Assembly: GCA_963791885.1 (NCBI GenBank)
Contig: CAWBUL010000005.1
Coordinates: forward strand, 1,550,001 to 1,614,000
Direction: 5' to 3'
DNA length: 64,000 nt
Source: CAVSUZ01 sp963791885
GTDB taxonomy: Bacteria > Pseudomonadota > Alphaproteobacteria > Acetobacterales > Acetobacteraceae
Positions 43,941-52,861 of the stretch are shown here, one piece after another. Within the stretch, counting starts at the first letter, position 1, and each line of letters starts with the position of its first letter. Below the pieces are notes generated by a model. That model worked only from the letters and a program-made list of their open reading frames with translations. It did no database searches and was not told where the DNA came from. The position numbers and the translations under genes are program-made.

Positions 43941-45745
43941 CCTGCATGCTCCAGCGCCTGGTCCAGATCGGCGATCAGATCCGCCGCAGTTTCCAACCCG
44001 ATGGACAGCCGGATCACGTCGTCGCCCGCGCCCGACGCCGCGCGCTGCTCGTCCGAAAGCTGCCGGTGCGTGGTCGAAGCGGGATGCAGGATCAGGCTGC
44101 GCGTGTCGCCGATATTCGCCAAGTGCGAGAACAACCGTACGCTTTCCACCAGCCGCTTGCCCGCTTCATACCCGCCGCGCACGCCGAAGGTGAACACCGC
44201 ACCCGCACCCTTCGGTAGGTAGCGCCGAGACAGCGCGTGATACGGGCTTGATTCCAGCCCGGCATACGACACCCAGCTGATCCGCTCGTGCTGTTCCAGA
44301 TGCCGCGCCACCGTCAGGGCGTTCGCGCAATGCCGGTCCATCCGCACATGCAGCGTCTCGATCCCGGTGATCGTCAGGAACGCATTCATCGGCGACAGAG
44401 TCGGCCCGAAATCCCGCAGCGCCACCGCCCGCGCCTTGGTGGTGAACGCGAAATCCCCGAAATTCTCGTAGAAGCGCAACCCATGATAGGCCGGCTCCGG
44501 CTCGGTCAGTGACGGAAACCGCCCGCCCTGACTCCAGTCGAACTTGCCGGACTCCACAACAATCCCGCCCAGCGAATTGCCGTGCCCATCCAGGAACTTG
44601 GTCGTTGAGTGCGTGACGATATCCGCGCCCCATTCGATCGGCCGGCACAGATACGGCGTCGCCAGCGTGTTATCCACGATCAGCGGCAGCCCCACGTCAT
44701 GCGCCACCTTCGCGATCGCCTCTAGATCGACGATGATGCCGCCGGGATTTGCCAGGCTTTCCACGAAGATCGCCTTGCAGCGCGGCGTCACCGCGCGGCG
44801 GAAATTCTCCGGATCGTGCGGATCGACGAAGTGGCACGTCCAGCCCAGCTTTTTGAATGAAAGCCCGAACTGCGTGAGCGACCCGCCATAGAGATTGCGC
44901 GACGCGATGAACTCGTCCCCCTGGTCCATCAGGGTTGCAAACACCAGGAACTGCGCCGCGTGACCGGACGCCGCTGCCACCGCGGCGCGGCCGCCTTCCA
45001 GCGCCGCCACGCGCTCTTCCAGCACGGCAACCGTCGGGTTCGTCAGCCGCGAGTAGATGTAGCCGAACGTGTGCAGGTTAAATAAAGACGCTGCATGATC
45101 GACGTCGTCGAACACGTATGACGCAGTCTGATAAATCGGTGTGGTTCGTGCTCCCGTCGTCGGATCGGGTGAGGCGCCCGCATGCACCGCCTTCGTCTCG
45201 AACCCATACGTCACGTTCTGTGACGGCATGTCCCGTACGCGCTCCGGCGGGCGGGTCGGCGCCTCGGGCGCACGGTTGCGAATGATACCGGAGTTCACGC
45301 CGCTCCACGACAATTCACCGCCCAGCCGCCCATACTCGATCTTCGGACAGCGGTTCATCACCACTTCGATCCCTGCCGCCTCCGCCCGCTTCGCCGCTTC
45401 ATCATTGCGCACGCCAAGCTGCATCCACACCACCGGCGCACCGATGGCGATGGCATCATCCACGATCGGCCCCACCTGGTCCGAGGCACGAAACACCTCG
45501 ACCATGTCGATCTTGTCGGGAATTTCGCGCAGATTGGCGTAGACGCGCTCGCCCAGAAGCTCCTGCCCCGCCAGGCCCGGGTTCACCGGGATCACCCGAT
45601 AGCCTTTGCCCTGCAGGTATTTCATCACGAAATAGCTGGGCCGGTTCCAGTTCGCGCTCGCGCCCACCAGCGCAATGGTGCGCACGGTCGAAAGAATGCG
45701 CCGTATCTGCGCGTCGGAATACGCGATCGGCTCGATCACGCTCAT
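43937..45745 (-). CDS. metY: CoA-binding domain fused to O-acetylhomoserine sulfhydrylase
   Basis: 602-aa open frame joining two proteins that are usually separate. Residues 1 to about 160 are a CoA-binding Rossmann domain of the YccU type (IALVGASANWNRPSYFVMKYL). Residues 173-602 are a PLP-dependent O-acetylhomoserine aminocarboxypropyltransferase, with the Schiff-base Lys383 in THSTTKFLDGHG and typical ETKAVHAG and RLTNPT motifs. It makes homocysteine from O-acetylhomoserine and sulfide. The linker is Pro/Arg-rich and an internal ATG at 45229 (MPSQNVTYGF) could give a separate MetY. The start overlaps the serS stop by 4 bases. Confidence 0.88.
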   Translation of the reverse strand: MSVIEPIAYSDAQIRRILSTVRTIALVGASANWNRPSYFVMKYLQGKGYRVIPVNPGLAGQELLGERVYANLREIPDKIDMVEVFRASDQVGPIVDDAIAIGAPVVWMQLGVRNDEAAKRAEAAGIEVVMNRCPKIEYGRLGGELSWSGVNSGIIRNRAPEAPTRPPERVRDMPSQNVTYGFETKAVHAGASPDPTTGARTTPIYQTASYVFDDVDHAASLFNLHTFGYIYSRLTNPTVAVLEERVAALEGGRAAVAAASGHAAQFLVFATLMDQGDEFIASRNLYGGSLTQFGLSFKKLGWTCHFVDPHDPENFRRAVTPRCKAIFVESLANPGGIIVDLEAIAKVAHDVGLPLIVDNTLATPYLCRPIEWGADIVTHSTTKFLDGHGNSLGGIVVESGKFDWSQGGRFPSLTEPEPAYHGLRFYENFGDFAFTTKARAVALRDFGPTLSPMNAFLTITGIETLHVRMDRHCANALTVARHLEQHERISWVSYAGLESSPYHALSRRYLPKGAGAVFTFGVRGGYEAGKRLVESVRLFSHLANIGDTRSLILHPASTTHRQLSDEQRAASGAGDDVIRLSIGLETAADLIADLDQALEHAG

Positions 45746-47013
45746 CGGGCTATCCGTTCCATCCCACCCATATAGGGCCACAGCACCTGAGGGATCAGGA
45801 TCGATCCATCCGCCTGTTGGTGATTCTCCATCACCGCGATCAGCGCCCGTCCCACGGCGACGCCGGAACCGTTCAGCGTGTGCACGTACCCCACGCCCTT
45901 GCCCTCCGCCGGCCGGAACCGCGCATTCATGCGCCGCGCCTGGAAATCCCGGCAGTTGGAGCAAGACGAGATTTCCCGCCAGGCCTGCTGGCCGGGCAGC
46001 CAGACCTCCAGGTCAAACGTCTTCACCGCGCCAAAACCCGTATCCCCGGACGACAGCAGCACGCGCCGGAACGGTACCTCCAAGGCGCGCAGCACCGCCT
46101 CTGCACACCCTGTCATCCGCTCCTGCTCTTCTCCGCTGCGATCGGGATGGGTCACCGAGACCATCTCGACCTTGTAGAACTGGTGCTGCCGCAGCATGCC
46201 GCGCGTATCGCGTCCCGCCGCCCCTGCCTCGCTGCGGAAACAAGCGGTCAGGGCGGTCAGCCGCCAGGGAAGCGCACTCTCCGGGATGATCTCGCCCATC
46301 GCCATCGCGGTCAGAGGCACTTCCGCCGTTGGAATCAGCCACCGCCCGTCCGTCGTGCGGAACATCGTGTCGCCGAACTTCGGCAGCTTGTCAGTGCCGT
46401 ACGCCGTCGCGTCATTCACCAGTAGCGGCACGTTCATCTCGGTATAGCCGTGTTCGCGTGTGTGCAGGTCGATCATGAACTGCCCCAGCGCGCGCTCCAG
46501 CCGCGACAGAGCGCCCCGCAGCACCACAAACCGCGAGCCCGCGAGCTTCGCCGCCGCGCCGAAATCCATCAGGCCCAGCGCCTCGCCGATCTCGAAATGC
46601 TGCTTCGGCTCGAATCCGAGATCGCGCGGCGCACCATGCACTGCCACCACGACATTCGCCAACTCGTCCGCCCCGTCCGGAACATCCGGATCGAGCCGGT
46701 TGGGAAGCACCTCCAGCAGGCGCGTCACCGCCTCGTCCAGCATCGCCGCCTGGCGCTCTAAGGTCTCGGTCTCGCCCCGCAGCGCCGCGGCCTCGCTCTC
46801 AAGACCAGAGGTATCCGCGCCCGACCGCTTCCCCGCCCCGATCTCCTTCGCCAGCGCGTTCCGCCGGCCCTGCAACTCCTGCAGCCGTGTCTGCACGGCG
46901 CGTCGCTCATTATCGCGGGCGAGGATGTCGGGCGTGACGGGGGACAGGCCCCGGCGAGCCATGGATGCGTCAAAACCGGCGGGATCGGATCGGATGGAAC
47001 GGATGTCGTGCAT
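45742..47013 (-). CDS. serS: Serine--tRNA ligase
   Basis: 423-aa class II aminoacyl-tRNA synthetase. The N-terminal coiled-coil arm (LARDNERRAVQTRLQELQGRRN) is followed by motif 2 (TACFRSEAGAAGRDTRGMLRQHQFYKVEMV, read in two parts) and motif 3 (NGSGVAVGRALIAVMENHQ). Complete and of normal length. It is 90 bases downstream of tatC and coupled to the MetY fusion by a 4-base overlap. Confidence 0.96.
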   Translation of the reverse strand: MHDIRSIRSDPAGFDASMARRGLSPVTPDILARDNERRAVQTRLQELQGRRNALAKEIGAGKRSGADTSGLESEAAALRGETETLERQAAMLDEAVTRLLEVLPNRLDPDVPDGADELANVVVAVHGAPRDLGFEPKQHFEIGEALGLMDFGAAAKLAGSRFVVLRGALSRLERALGQFMIDLHTREHGYTEMNVPLLVNDATAYGTDKLPKFGDTMFRTTDGRWLIPTAEVPLTAMAMGEIIPESALPWRLTALTACFRSEAGAAGRDTRGMLRQHQFYKVEMVSVTHPDRSGEEQERMTGCAEAVLRALEVPFRRVLLSSGDTGFGAVKTFDLEVWLPGQQAWREISSCSNCRDFQARRMNARFRPAEGKGVGYVHTLNGSGVAVGRALIAVMENHQQADGSILIPQVLWPYMGGMERIAR

Positions 47014-47103
47014 GGGAGCGGGGTTTTGGCACAGCCGGCCGGGTGGGTGAAATGGGAACCCGGGTGAGGCATTACATCCGAATGGCCCTCCGCGCCGCGG
47101 GCC

Positions 47104-47892
47104 TCACACCTCGACCGGCTTCGGCGCCACGATCCGCGCCGCAAACACCGAGATCTCGTACAGCGCGATCAACGGCAGAGCCAGGCTACACTGCGTGATC
47201 ACGTCCGGCGGGGCCAGCACCGCCGCGATCACGAACATCCCCACATACGCATACCGCCGGAACTTGGCCAAACCTGCCGGAGAGACGATCCCGACCTTCG
47301 CCAGCAGCGTCAGCGCCACCGGCAACTGGAACGTGATGCCGAAGGCGAAGATCAGTTTCATCACCAGATCCAGGTACTCGCTTACCCGCGGCAGCAACTC
47401 GATCGGCACGCCGCCGCCGCCGGTCGGAGTCTGAAAGCTCGCGAAGAACTTCCACGCAAACGGAAACACCACGTAATATGCCAGAGACGCGCCCATCAGG
47501 AACAACACCGGGCTGGCGATCAGAAACGGCAGCAGAGCGCGCTTTTCGCTGCGATACAGCCCCGGCGCGACGAACAACCAGATCTGGTTGGCGATGATCG
47601 GGAACGCGATGAATCCCGCGCCGAACATCGCCACTTTGATCTTGGTGAAGAACACCTCGTACAGCTGCGTATAGATCAGGTGCGGCGCCGGCATGCCGTT
47701 GGTCAGCAGCACATGCGCCAGCGGCTCGGCCAGGAAGAAGTAGATCCGGCCGCTCAGCCAGTAGCACACGCCGAACGCCAGCAGGAACCCGATCATCGAG
47801 AACATCAGCCGCCGCCGCAGCTCCATTAGATGCTCGAGCAGCGGCATCGGCTTGTCGTCGATCGGGTCTTCGATCTTGTTCAGGCTGTCCAC
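47104..47892 (-). CDS. tatC: Sec-independent protein translocase TatC
   Basis: 262-aa inner-membrane protein with six transmembrane segments that binds twin-arginine signals. Hallmarks are MPLLEHLMELRRRL at the cytoplasmic N-terminus and the FxxPxxxxQ-type loop (FIAFPIIANQIWLFVAPGL). It starts 9 bases after tatB. At least two likely Tat substrates are encoded in the window (21175 and 63138). Confidence 0.96.
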   Translation of the reverse strand: MDSLNKIEDPIDDKPMPLLEHLMELRRRLMFSMIGFLLAFGVCYWLSGRIYFFLAEPLAHVLLTNGMPAPHLIYTQLYEVFFTKIKVAMFGAGFIAFPIIANQIWLFVAPGLYRSEKRALLPFLIASPVLFLMGASLAYYVVFPFAWKFFASFQTPTGGGGVPIELLPRVSEYLDLVMKLIFAFGITFQLPVALTLLAKVGIVSPAGLAKFRRYAYVGMFVIAAVLAPPDVITQCSLALPLIALYEISVFAARIVAPKPVEV

Positions 47893-47901
47893 GATCCGGC
47901 T

Positions 47902-48426
47902 CTATGCGTGCGGCGAAACAAAGGATGGCGGGACGAACGCCGGCGCATCGTTGCACGCCGCGGCTTCCTCCGCCTCCCGGACGATCTGTGGTGGAATGAA
48001 CGCCGGCACGCCCGGCGCCTCGCGTGGCGCTTCCGCTTCGATGGCGTCCGCCGGCCGCTCCATCTCCGCTACGCCGGCTTCCGACATGGTCTCCGCGGAC
48101 CCACCCGCGGACACCGCTGGAGAAGACGCCGTCCCGCTGAACGGGTCCGAGAGGCTGTCGCGCAGCGAACGGTCCGGATCGACGTGCTTCTCCACGACGG
48201 ACGCCACATCTAAATTGCGGATTTCGTTCAGCGACTGGCGCACCTCCTCCAGGTTCGCCTCCCGCATCATCTCATCGACGTGGGTCTGGAATTCAGACGC
48301 CATACGGCGGGCCTTCTTGATCGTGGCGGCCAGCGCCTTCAACGCCACGGGCATGTCCTTGGGGCCGATGGCGATCAGCGCGACCACCGCGATCACGGCC
48401 ATCTCGGACCAGGCAAAATCAAACAT
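47902..48426 (-). CDS. tatB: Sec-independent protein translocase TatB
   Basis: 174-aa single-span protein: MFDFAWSEMAVIAVVALIAIGPKDMP is the membrane helix and hinge (listed here as 20+6 residues of one motif), followed by an amphipathic helix and a long acidic, Pro-rich tail. The Glu8 position and the GPKDMP hinge mark it as TatB rather than TatA. No tatA precedes it; the 80 bases between it and scpB hold no membrane segment. Confidence 0.92.
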   Translation of the reverse strand: MFDFAWSEMAVIAVVALIAIGPKDMPVALKALAATIKKARRMASEFQTHVDEMMREANLEEVRQSLNEIRNLDVASVVEKHVDPDRSLRDSLSDPFSGTASSPAVSAGGSAETMSEAGVAEMERPADAIEAEAPREAPGVPAFIPPQIVREAEEAAACNDAPAFVPPSFVSPHA

Positions 48427-48506
48427 CGTGCGGGCTAGCTAGACCAGATCGGGCTTGACGGGAACAGCAGGCTCCCGAAGCGCGTGAATCTGATTGTGGA
48501 AGAGCA

Positions 48507-49089
48507 TCAGCACTCTGTTTCTTCGGGCGGGAGGGGAGGGGTCTCGTCCGCGGCAACGGCCTCGACCGCCACCGGCTGCTCGGTCAACAAGTCCTCCCGC
48601 CGCGGCAAGTCGCGCAATGCGGCAAGCCCGAACTGCGACAGGAAGGCCGGCGTCGTACCCCAGATCGTCGGCCGGCCCGGTGTCTCCCGCCGCCCCTTCG
48701 GCGCGATCAGCCCGGCCTCCAGCAGCGCGTCCAACGTCTGCTGCGCCAGGCTGGCACCGCGGAACGTCTCGATCTCCGCCCGCGTGATCGGCTGGTGATA
48801 GGCGATGATCGCCAGCGTCTCCATCGCGACCCGAGGCAGCCGGCGCGGCACGCTCACCACCTTGCGCAACTGCGGCGCCAGGTCCGGCGCAGTACCGGAA
48901 CATCCATCCCGCGCCCGCCTCCACCAGTTCCACGCCGCGCCCGGCATAGCGGTCCCGCAGCGCGACCAGCACCGCCTCGGCGTCGGCCTCCTCCGGCAGG
49001 ATCTGCCCTAACGCCCGCGCGCCCACCGGCTGCGCTGAGGCGAACACCATCGCCTCCGCCACCCGCAACCAACTCTCTTCCACGCTCAA
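48507..49089 (-). CDS. scpB: Segregation and condensation protein ScpB, frameshifted
   Basis: Winged-helix partner of ScpA in the SMC condensin complex. The N-terminal part reads from 49089 (MSVEESWLRVAEAMVFASAQ) to about 48895. An extra base near 48892-48895 then moves the family sequence into another frame (APQLRKVVSVPRRLP, METLAIIAYHQPITRAEIE, GRPTIWGTTPAFLSQFGL) ending at 48507. If uncorrected, the product continues as unrelated Gly/Ala-rich sequence to 48439. Because ScpB is important for chromosome segregation, an error in the sequence is a real possibility. The start overlaps the scpA stop by 4 bases. Confidence 0.88.
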
Positions 49090-49829
49090 GCCAATCCTTC
49101 CCGTCGCAACTGGATTGGGCCGAAGGCCTGGTCCTGCCGGAACGTCACCACCCCGTCGCGCGCCAGCTCAAGCCCCGCCATCAGCGTGCTCGCCAGAGCC
49201 GCCCGTCGCTCCGCCGGATCGAGCAGGTGCGTCGGCAGGAAACGTTCCAGGCTGGTCCAATCGGGGAGGGAGCCGAGCATCGCCGACAACCGGCTCAGTG
49301 CCTCCTTCACGGTCCACACAGTCAGCCGCTTCGGCGTGTAGCGCCGGTTCGTGGCCCCGCGCCGTGCCGCGCCCAGATACGCGCGGATCAGTCCGGCCAC
49401 ATCCAGCGCCAACTTCGACCGGTCGATCTCCGTGTGATCCTCCGGCGCACCGCGCGCGAAGACGTCCTGCCCCAGCACTGGCCGCGCATTCAGCCAGGCC
49501 GCCGCGGTGCGGATCGCCTCCAGCGCCCGCAGCCGCTCCGTCAGCACGCCGGCAGCCTCCTCGCCCTCTTCTGCGTCGGCGCTGCCCGCCGGAACCAGCA
49601 GCCGCGACTTCAGCCAGGTCAGCCACGCCGCCATCACCAGCCACTCCGCGGCCAGTTCCAGCCGCACGCTCTCCACCACCGCCAGGAATTGCTCCACCAG
49701 CGCCAGCACCGAGATCCGCGCCAGATCGACCTTCTGTGCCCGCGCCAGATCGAGCAGCAGATCGAGCGGCCCTTCGAACCCCTCCAGATGCAGCACGAGC
49801 TGCGAGGATTCAGAGGCTGACGTGTTCAT
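49086..49829 (-). CDS. scpA: Segregation and condensation protein ScpA
   Basis: 247-aa kleisin subunit of SMC-ScpAB. The start region LVLHLEGFEGPLDLLLDLARAQKVDL is the family hallmark (shown here as a landmark), followed by AAEWLVMAAWLTWLKSRLL and a C-terminal winged helix (LTVWTVKEALSRLSAML). The ATG at 49829 is chosen because the hallmark begins about ten residues later; it overlaps the end of the M50 protease by 20 bases. Confidence 0.95.
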   Translation of the reverse strand: MNTSASESSQLVLHLEGFEGPLDLLLDLARAQKVDLARISVLALVEQFLAVVESVRLELAAEWLVMAAWLTWLKSRLLVPAGSADAEEGEEAAGVLTERLRALEAIRTAAAWLNARPVLGQDVFARGAPEDHTEIDRSKLALDVAGLIRAYLGAARRGATNRRYTPKRLTVWTVKEALSRLSAMLGSLPDWTSLERFLPTHLLDPAERRAALASTLMAGLELARDGVVTFRQDQAFGPIQLRREGLA

Positions 49830-50568
49830 AGGCAGACCCGATCGGATGGCCGGACAGGCGAAGCACGACCGCCAGCGCCCGCGGCAGCAGCGTTCCCAGC
49901 GCCTGGTGGAACGGATCGAACCGTATGCCGAAATCCGCCAGCATCGCCGGCAACAGGAACACGACCAGCAACACCAGCACGATGCCCAGTGCCTCCAGCC
50001 GCGCCCAGCTCTTTGCCAGCCCCGCCGGCAACAGCCCGACCACGATCCGCCCGCCATCCAGCGGCGGGATGGGAATCAGGTTGAACAGACCGAGCACCAG
50101 GTTGCTGAGAATAAAGTAGAACAGGAACGTGCCGATCACCGGGTGGTACGACATCGCCGCGTCCAGATAGCCCAGCGCGCCGGGATAGAAGACACGAGGC
50201 CGGGGCAGCAGCACCGCCCCGATCCACGCCAGCGCAAAGTTCATCGCGGGCCCCGCCGCCGCCACCACCATCATGCCCTGCCGAGGATGGCGGAACTTCC
50301 ACGCCGCCACCGGCACCGGCTTGGCCCAGCCGAACATGAATGCGATCCGCCCGATCGTCAGAAGTTGCGTGATCAGCAGCAATCCGGGCAACACGATTGT
50401 GCCGAACCGGTCGATATGGACCAGCGGGTTCAACGAAATCCGGCCGGCCTTCTTCGCCGTGTCGTCACCCAGCGCCAGCGCCGCGTATCCATGCGCCGCC
50501 TCGTGCAGGGTGATCGCCAGGATGGCCGGGATGACCGCCAACGCGAGCTGAAGAATCAGGTTACTCAC
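49810..50568 (-). CDS. Site-2 protease family (M50) membrane metalloprotease
   Basis: 252-aa intramembrane zinc protease. The HExxH motif is at His22-His26 (TLHEAAHGYAAL) and the third ligand in IPIPPLDGGRIV. About six transmembrane segments, with no PDZ domain, place it in the short group III type. It begins at a GTG overlapping the nagZ stop (GTGA). Substrate unknown. Its place between nagZ and scpA suggests co-expression rather than shared function. Confidence 0.9.
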   Translation of the reverse strand: MSNLILQLALAVIPAILAITLHEAAHGYAALALGDDTAKKAGRISLNPLVHIDRFGTIVLPGLLLITQLLTIGRIAFMFGWAKPVPVAAWKFRHPRQGMMVVAAAGPAMNFALAWIGAVLLPRPRVFYPGALGYLDAAMSYHPVIGTFLFYFILSNLVLGLFNLIPIPPLDGGRIVVGLLPAGLAKSWARLEALGIVLVLLVVFLLPAMLADFGIRFDPFHQALGTLLPRALAVVLRLSGHPIGSAYEHVSL

Positions 50569-51533
50569 GCGACGAGCCGATCCTGCTCGGTCGAAAGAGC
50601 GTCCGCATCGACGGTCAGCCGCCGCGCGGCGGCCCAGGCTCGCCCCAGCGCCAGGCGCGCCTCGGCTGCCGGGGTGAGGGAAGGACACGCCTCCAGCACC
50701 GACGCAGTCGTGTCGAACGTGCCCGCACAGCACAAGGCAATGTCGCAGCCCGCTGCCAACGCCGCGCGAGCGCGTTCGGCCGGCGTGCCGCTCAGCGCCT
50801 GCATGGCCAGATCGTCGCTCACCAACACTCCCTCAAAGCCAATTCGCCCACGGATGATCCTCTCGATGATGCGCGAGGACAGGGTGGCCGGGCGCTCCGT
50901 GTCCCACCCTGGATACAGAATATGGGCTGTCATTGCCCAGGGCAGGCCCGCATTCAAGACGAACGGCAGAAGATCGGCGGCTTCGTCCTGACCCCGCACC
51001 ACGGGCAGTGACAAATGGCTATCCACCGTCGCCGCGCCATGCCCCGGCAGGTGCTTTATCACCGGAATTACGCCCGCCGCACCCAGCCCGTCCGCCTGCG
51101 CCCGTCCCAACCGAGCCACCGCCCGTGCATCGGTCCCGAACGACCGGTCCCCAACGACGTCGGACGCGCCTTCGATCCGCCGGTCCAGCACCGGTGCGGC
51201 CACGACGTTAAACCCGACCGCCGCCGCGTCCACCCCGATCAAGGCACCGGACAGGAACGCCGCGCGCTCCCCGCCCCGAGCCAGCGCGGCCGCCGAAGGA
51301 TGCGCGCGCCAGTGCGGCGGCTTCAGCCGCGCCACCCGCCCTCCCTCCTGATCGACCATCAGCAGCGCGTCCGGCAGCTCCGTCCGTACATCGCCGATCA
51401 GCCCCCGAAGCTGGTCCGGCGAGTCCACATTCCGGGCGAACAGGATCACGCCCACCGGCGCATGGTGCCGAAGCAGCCGCGCCTCCTCCGGGGCAAGCTG
51501 CGGGCCGGCAAGCCCGATGATGGCGGCTTTCAC
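50565..51533 (-). CDS. nagZ: Beta-N-acetylhexosaminidase (cell-wall recycling)
   Basis: 322-aa glycoside hydrolase family 3 enzyme that cleaves GlcNAc from anhydro-muropeptides in the cytoplasm. Motifs: MVDQEGGRVARLK (Asp61), IKHLPGHGAATVDSH with the mobile catalytic loop His, and the nucleophile Asp in VLVSDDLAMQALS. The GTG at 51533 is chosen because family homology starts immediately (KAAIIGLAG). It is the first gene of the long minus-strand operon to guaA. Confidence 0.93.
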   Translation of the reverse strand: MKAAIIGLAGPQLAPEEARLLRHHAPVGVILFARNVDSPDQLRGLIGDVRTELPDALLMVDQEGGRVARLKPPHWRAHPSAAALARGGERAAFLSGALIGVDAAAVGFNVVAAPVLDRRIEGASDVVGDRSFGTDARAVARLGRAQADGLGAAGVIPVIKHLPGHGAATVDSHLSLPVVRGQDEAADLLPFVLNAGLPWAMTAHILYPGWDTERPATLSSRIIERIIRGRIGFEGVLVSDDLAMQALSGTPAERARAALAAGCDIALCCAGTFDTTASVLEACPSLTPAAEARLALGRAWAAARRLTVDADALSTEQDRLVA

Positions 51534-51675
51534 CGGCTCAGTGTAGCGAGGCGGCCCCAGCGTAGCGAGGCAGCATGATTTCGGCCCGTTCTGTGCTCTC
51601 CGTGTGTCCTCAGTGGCCTCCGTGTTGAACACTTACTTCGCTGCAAGCGGCACGGGCTGACGGGCGGTCCGGGAC
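51534..51675. other. nagZ upstream region with a short repeat-like segment
   Basis: 142 bases separating the divergent nagZ and ABC ATPase genes. The stretch 51590-51630 (CTCCGTGTGTCCTCAGTGG then CCTCCGTG) resembles the ACGGAGGCCACGGAG-type simple repeats scattered in many bacterial genomes. The promoters for both genes must lie here. Confidence 0.4.
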
Positions 51676-52410
51676 ATGCTCACCATTCGCCAGGTCGCGC
51701 GGCGTTTCGCGAGTTTTGAGGCCCTCCGCGACGTCTCCCTGCGCATCGAATCCGGTGACTTCGTCGCCCTGCTCGGCCCGTCCGGCTGCGGCAAATCCAC
51801 CTTGCTTCGCCTGATCGCGGGCCTGGACCAGCCGGATTCCGGCGCTTTCATCTGGGACGATGGCCGCGCCCCGTCTCCCGGAGACATCGGCTTCGTCTTC
51901 CAGGACCCGACCCTGCTCCCTTGGGCTTCGGCGGCCGATAACGTCTTCCTGCCGCTGCGCCTGCGCGGCTTCAGCCGCACGCGCGCGCTGCCGGAGGTGC
52001 ACGCCGCCCTGACACAGGTCGGTCTTCAGGGATTCGAAAACGCCCGCCCGCGCCAACTCTCCGGCGGGATGCGCATGCGTGTGTCGCTGGCCCGAGCGCT
52101 CGTGACGCAGCCGAGGCTGCTGCTGATGGACGAACCCTTCGCAGCACTCGACGAATTCACCCGCCACAAGCTGCAGGAAGATCTGCTGTCAGTCTGGCAG
52201 GCGCGGCGCTGCACCGTCGTCTTCGTGACGCACTCGATCTACGAGGCAGCGTTCCTCGCCCGCCGCATCGCGCTGATGACCCCGCGTCCCGGCCGCATCG
52301 CGCAGGAGGTCATGGTCGATCTGCCCGCCTCGGCGGCGCGCCGCACTGACCCGCGCTACACCGCATTGGTTGCGGATTTATCCGAACGCATGCGCGCGCT
52401 GATGCAGTAA
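51676..52410 (+). CDS. ABC transporter ATPase, nitrate/sulfonate/taurine type
   Basis: 244-aa nucleotide-binding subunit like SsuB/TauB/NrtD. Walker A is GPSGCGKST, the Q-loop FVFQDPTLLPWA (LPW is typical of this family), the signature LSGGMRMR, Walker B LLLMDEPFAALDE and H-loop FVTHSIYEA. No permease or binding protein follows; a short frame starting at 52437 (MTEPSKPDRGAA) could be the beginning of a lost permease. The subunit would therefore need partners elsewhere, or it is a remnant. Confidence 0.9.
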   Translation: MLTIRQVARRFASFEALRDVSLRIESGDFVALLGPSGCGKSTLLRLIAGLDQPDSGAFIWDDGRAPSPGDIGFVFQDPTLLPWASAADNVFLPLRLRGFSRTRALPEVHAALTQVGLQGFENARPRQLSGGMRMRVSLARALVTQPRLLLMDEPFAALDEFTRHKLQEDLLSVWQARRCTVVFVTHSIYEAAFLARRIALMTPRPGRIAQEVMVDLPASAARRTDPRYTALVADLSERMRALMQ

Positions 52411-52861
52411 TGTTCCACCGAGGTCAGGGGCACACGATGACTGAACCAAGCAAACCCGATCGCGGTGCCGCTTGCGGTGAGCAGCAGCAACGGATTCAGA
52501 AAGCCACCGCACAATCACGGCCGATCGAAGGTACCAGGAAGGGGTGGTGAGGGCAGTTTGGGGGCAAGGTCGCAACCTCAAGAGTCGCGGCCACCGAGTC
52601 ATGCTATAAGGCTTTGAATTCTATCAGAGGCAAGGAAGCTATTCTTGGGTATCGTTGGTCACATGACGTGGCATCAGGCGAAAGTGGCGCTGTGGCTGAA
52701 AGCCAACACCGCCGTGCCGATTTCGGGTGATTGATCGCCGTTGCCAAAGCCACGGCGAAGATCAACCACGACCTCGAAGCGAACAGGCTCGAGCGGCTCG
52801 CGGCGCTTGCCTGAACGGCGATCGGCGCGCACACAGGCGCCCTGTTCAATAGGATCGCGGC
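52411..52861. other. Decayed-looking gap between ATPase and ACC deaminase
   Basis: 450 bases with only fragments of frame (for example MTWHQAKVALWLKANTAVP at 52663 and IAVAKATAKINHDLEANRLE near 52735) that look like pieces of broken genes but which I cannot assign. The expected permease of the ABC system may have been here. Confidence 0.4.

Noticed and set aside
48439..48506. Small frame between scpB and tatB as a degenerate tatA
   Set aside because: Its 22 residues (MLFHNQIHALREPAVPVK...) have no membrane helix or hinge and resemble no part of TatA.
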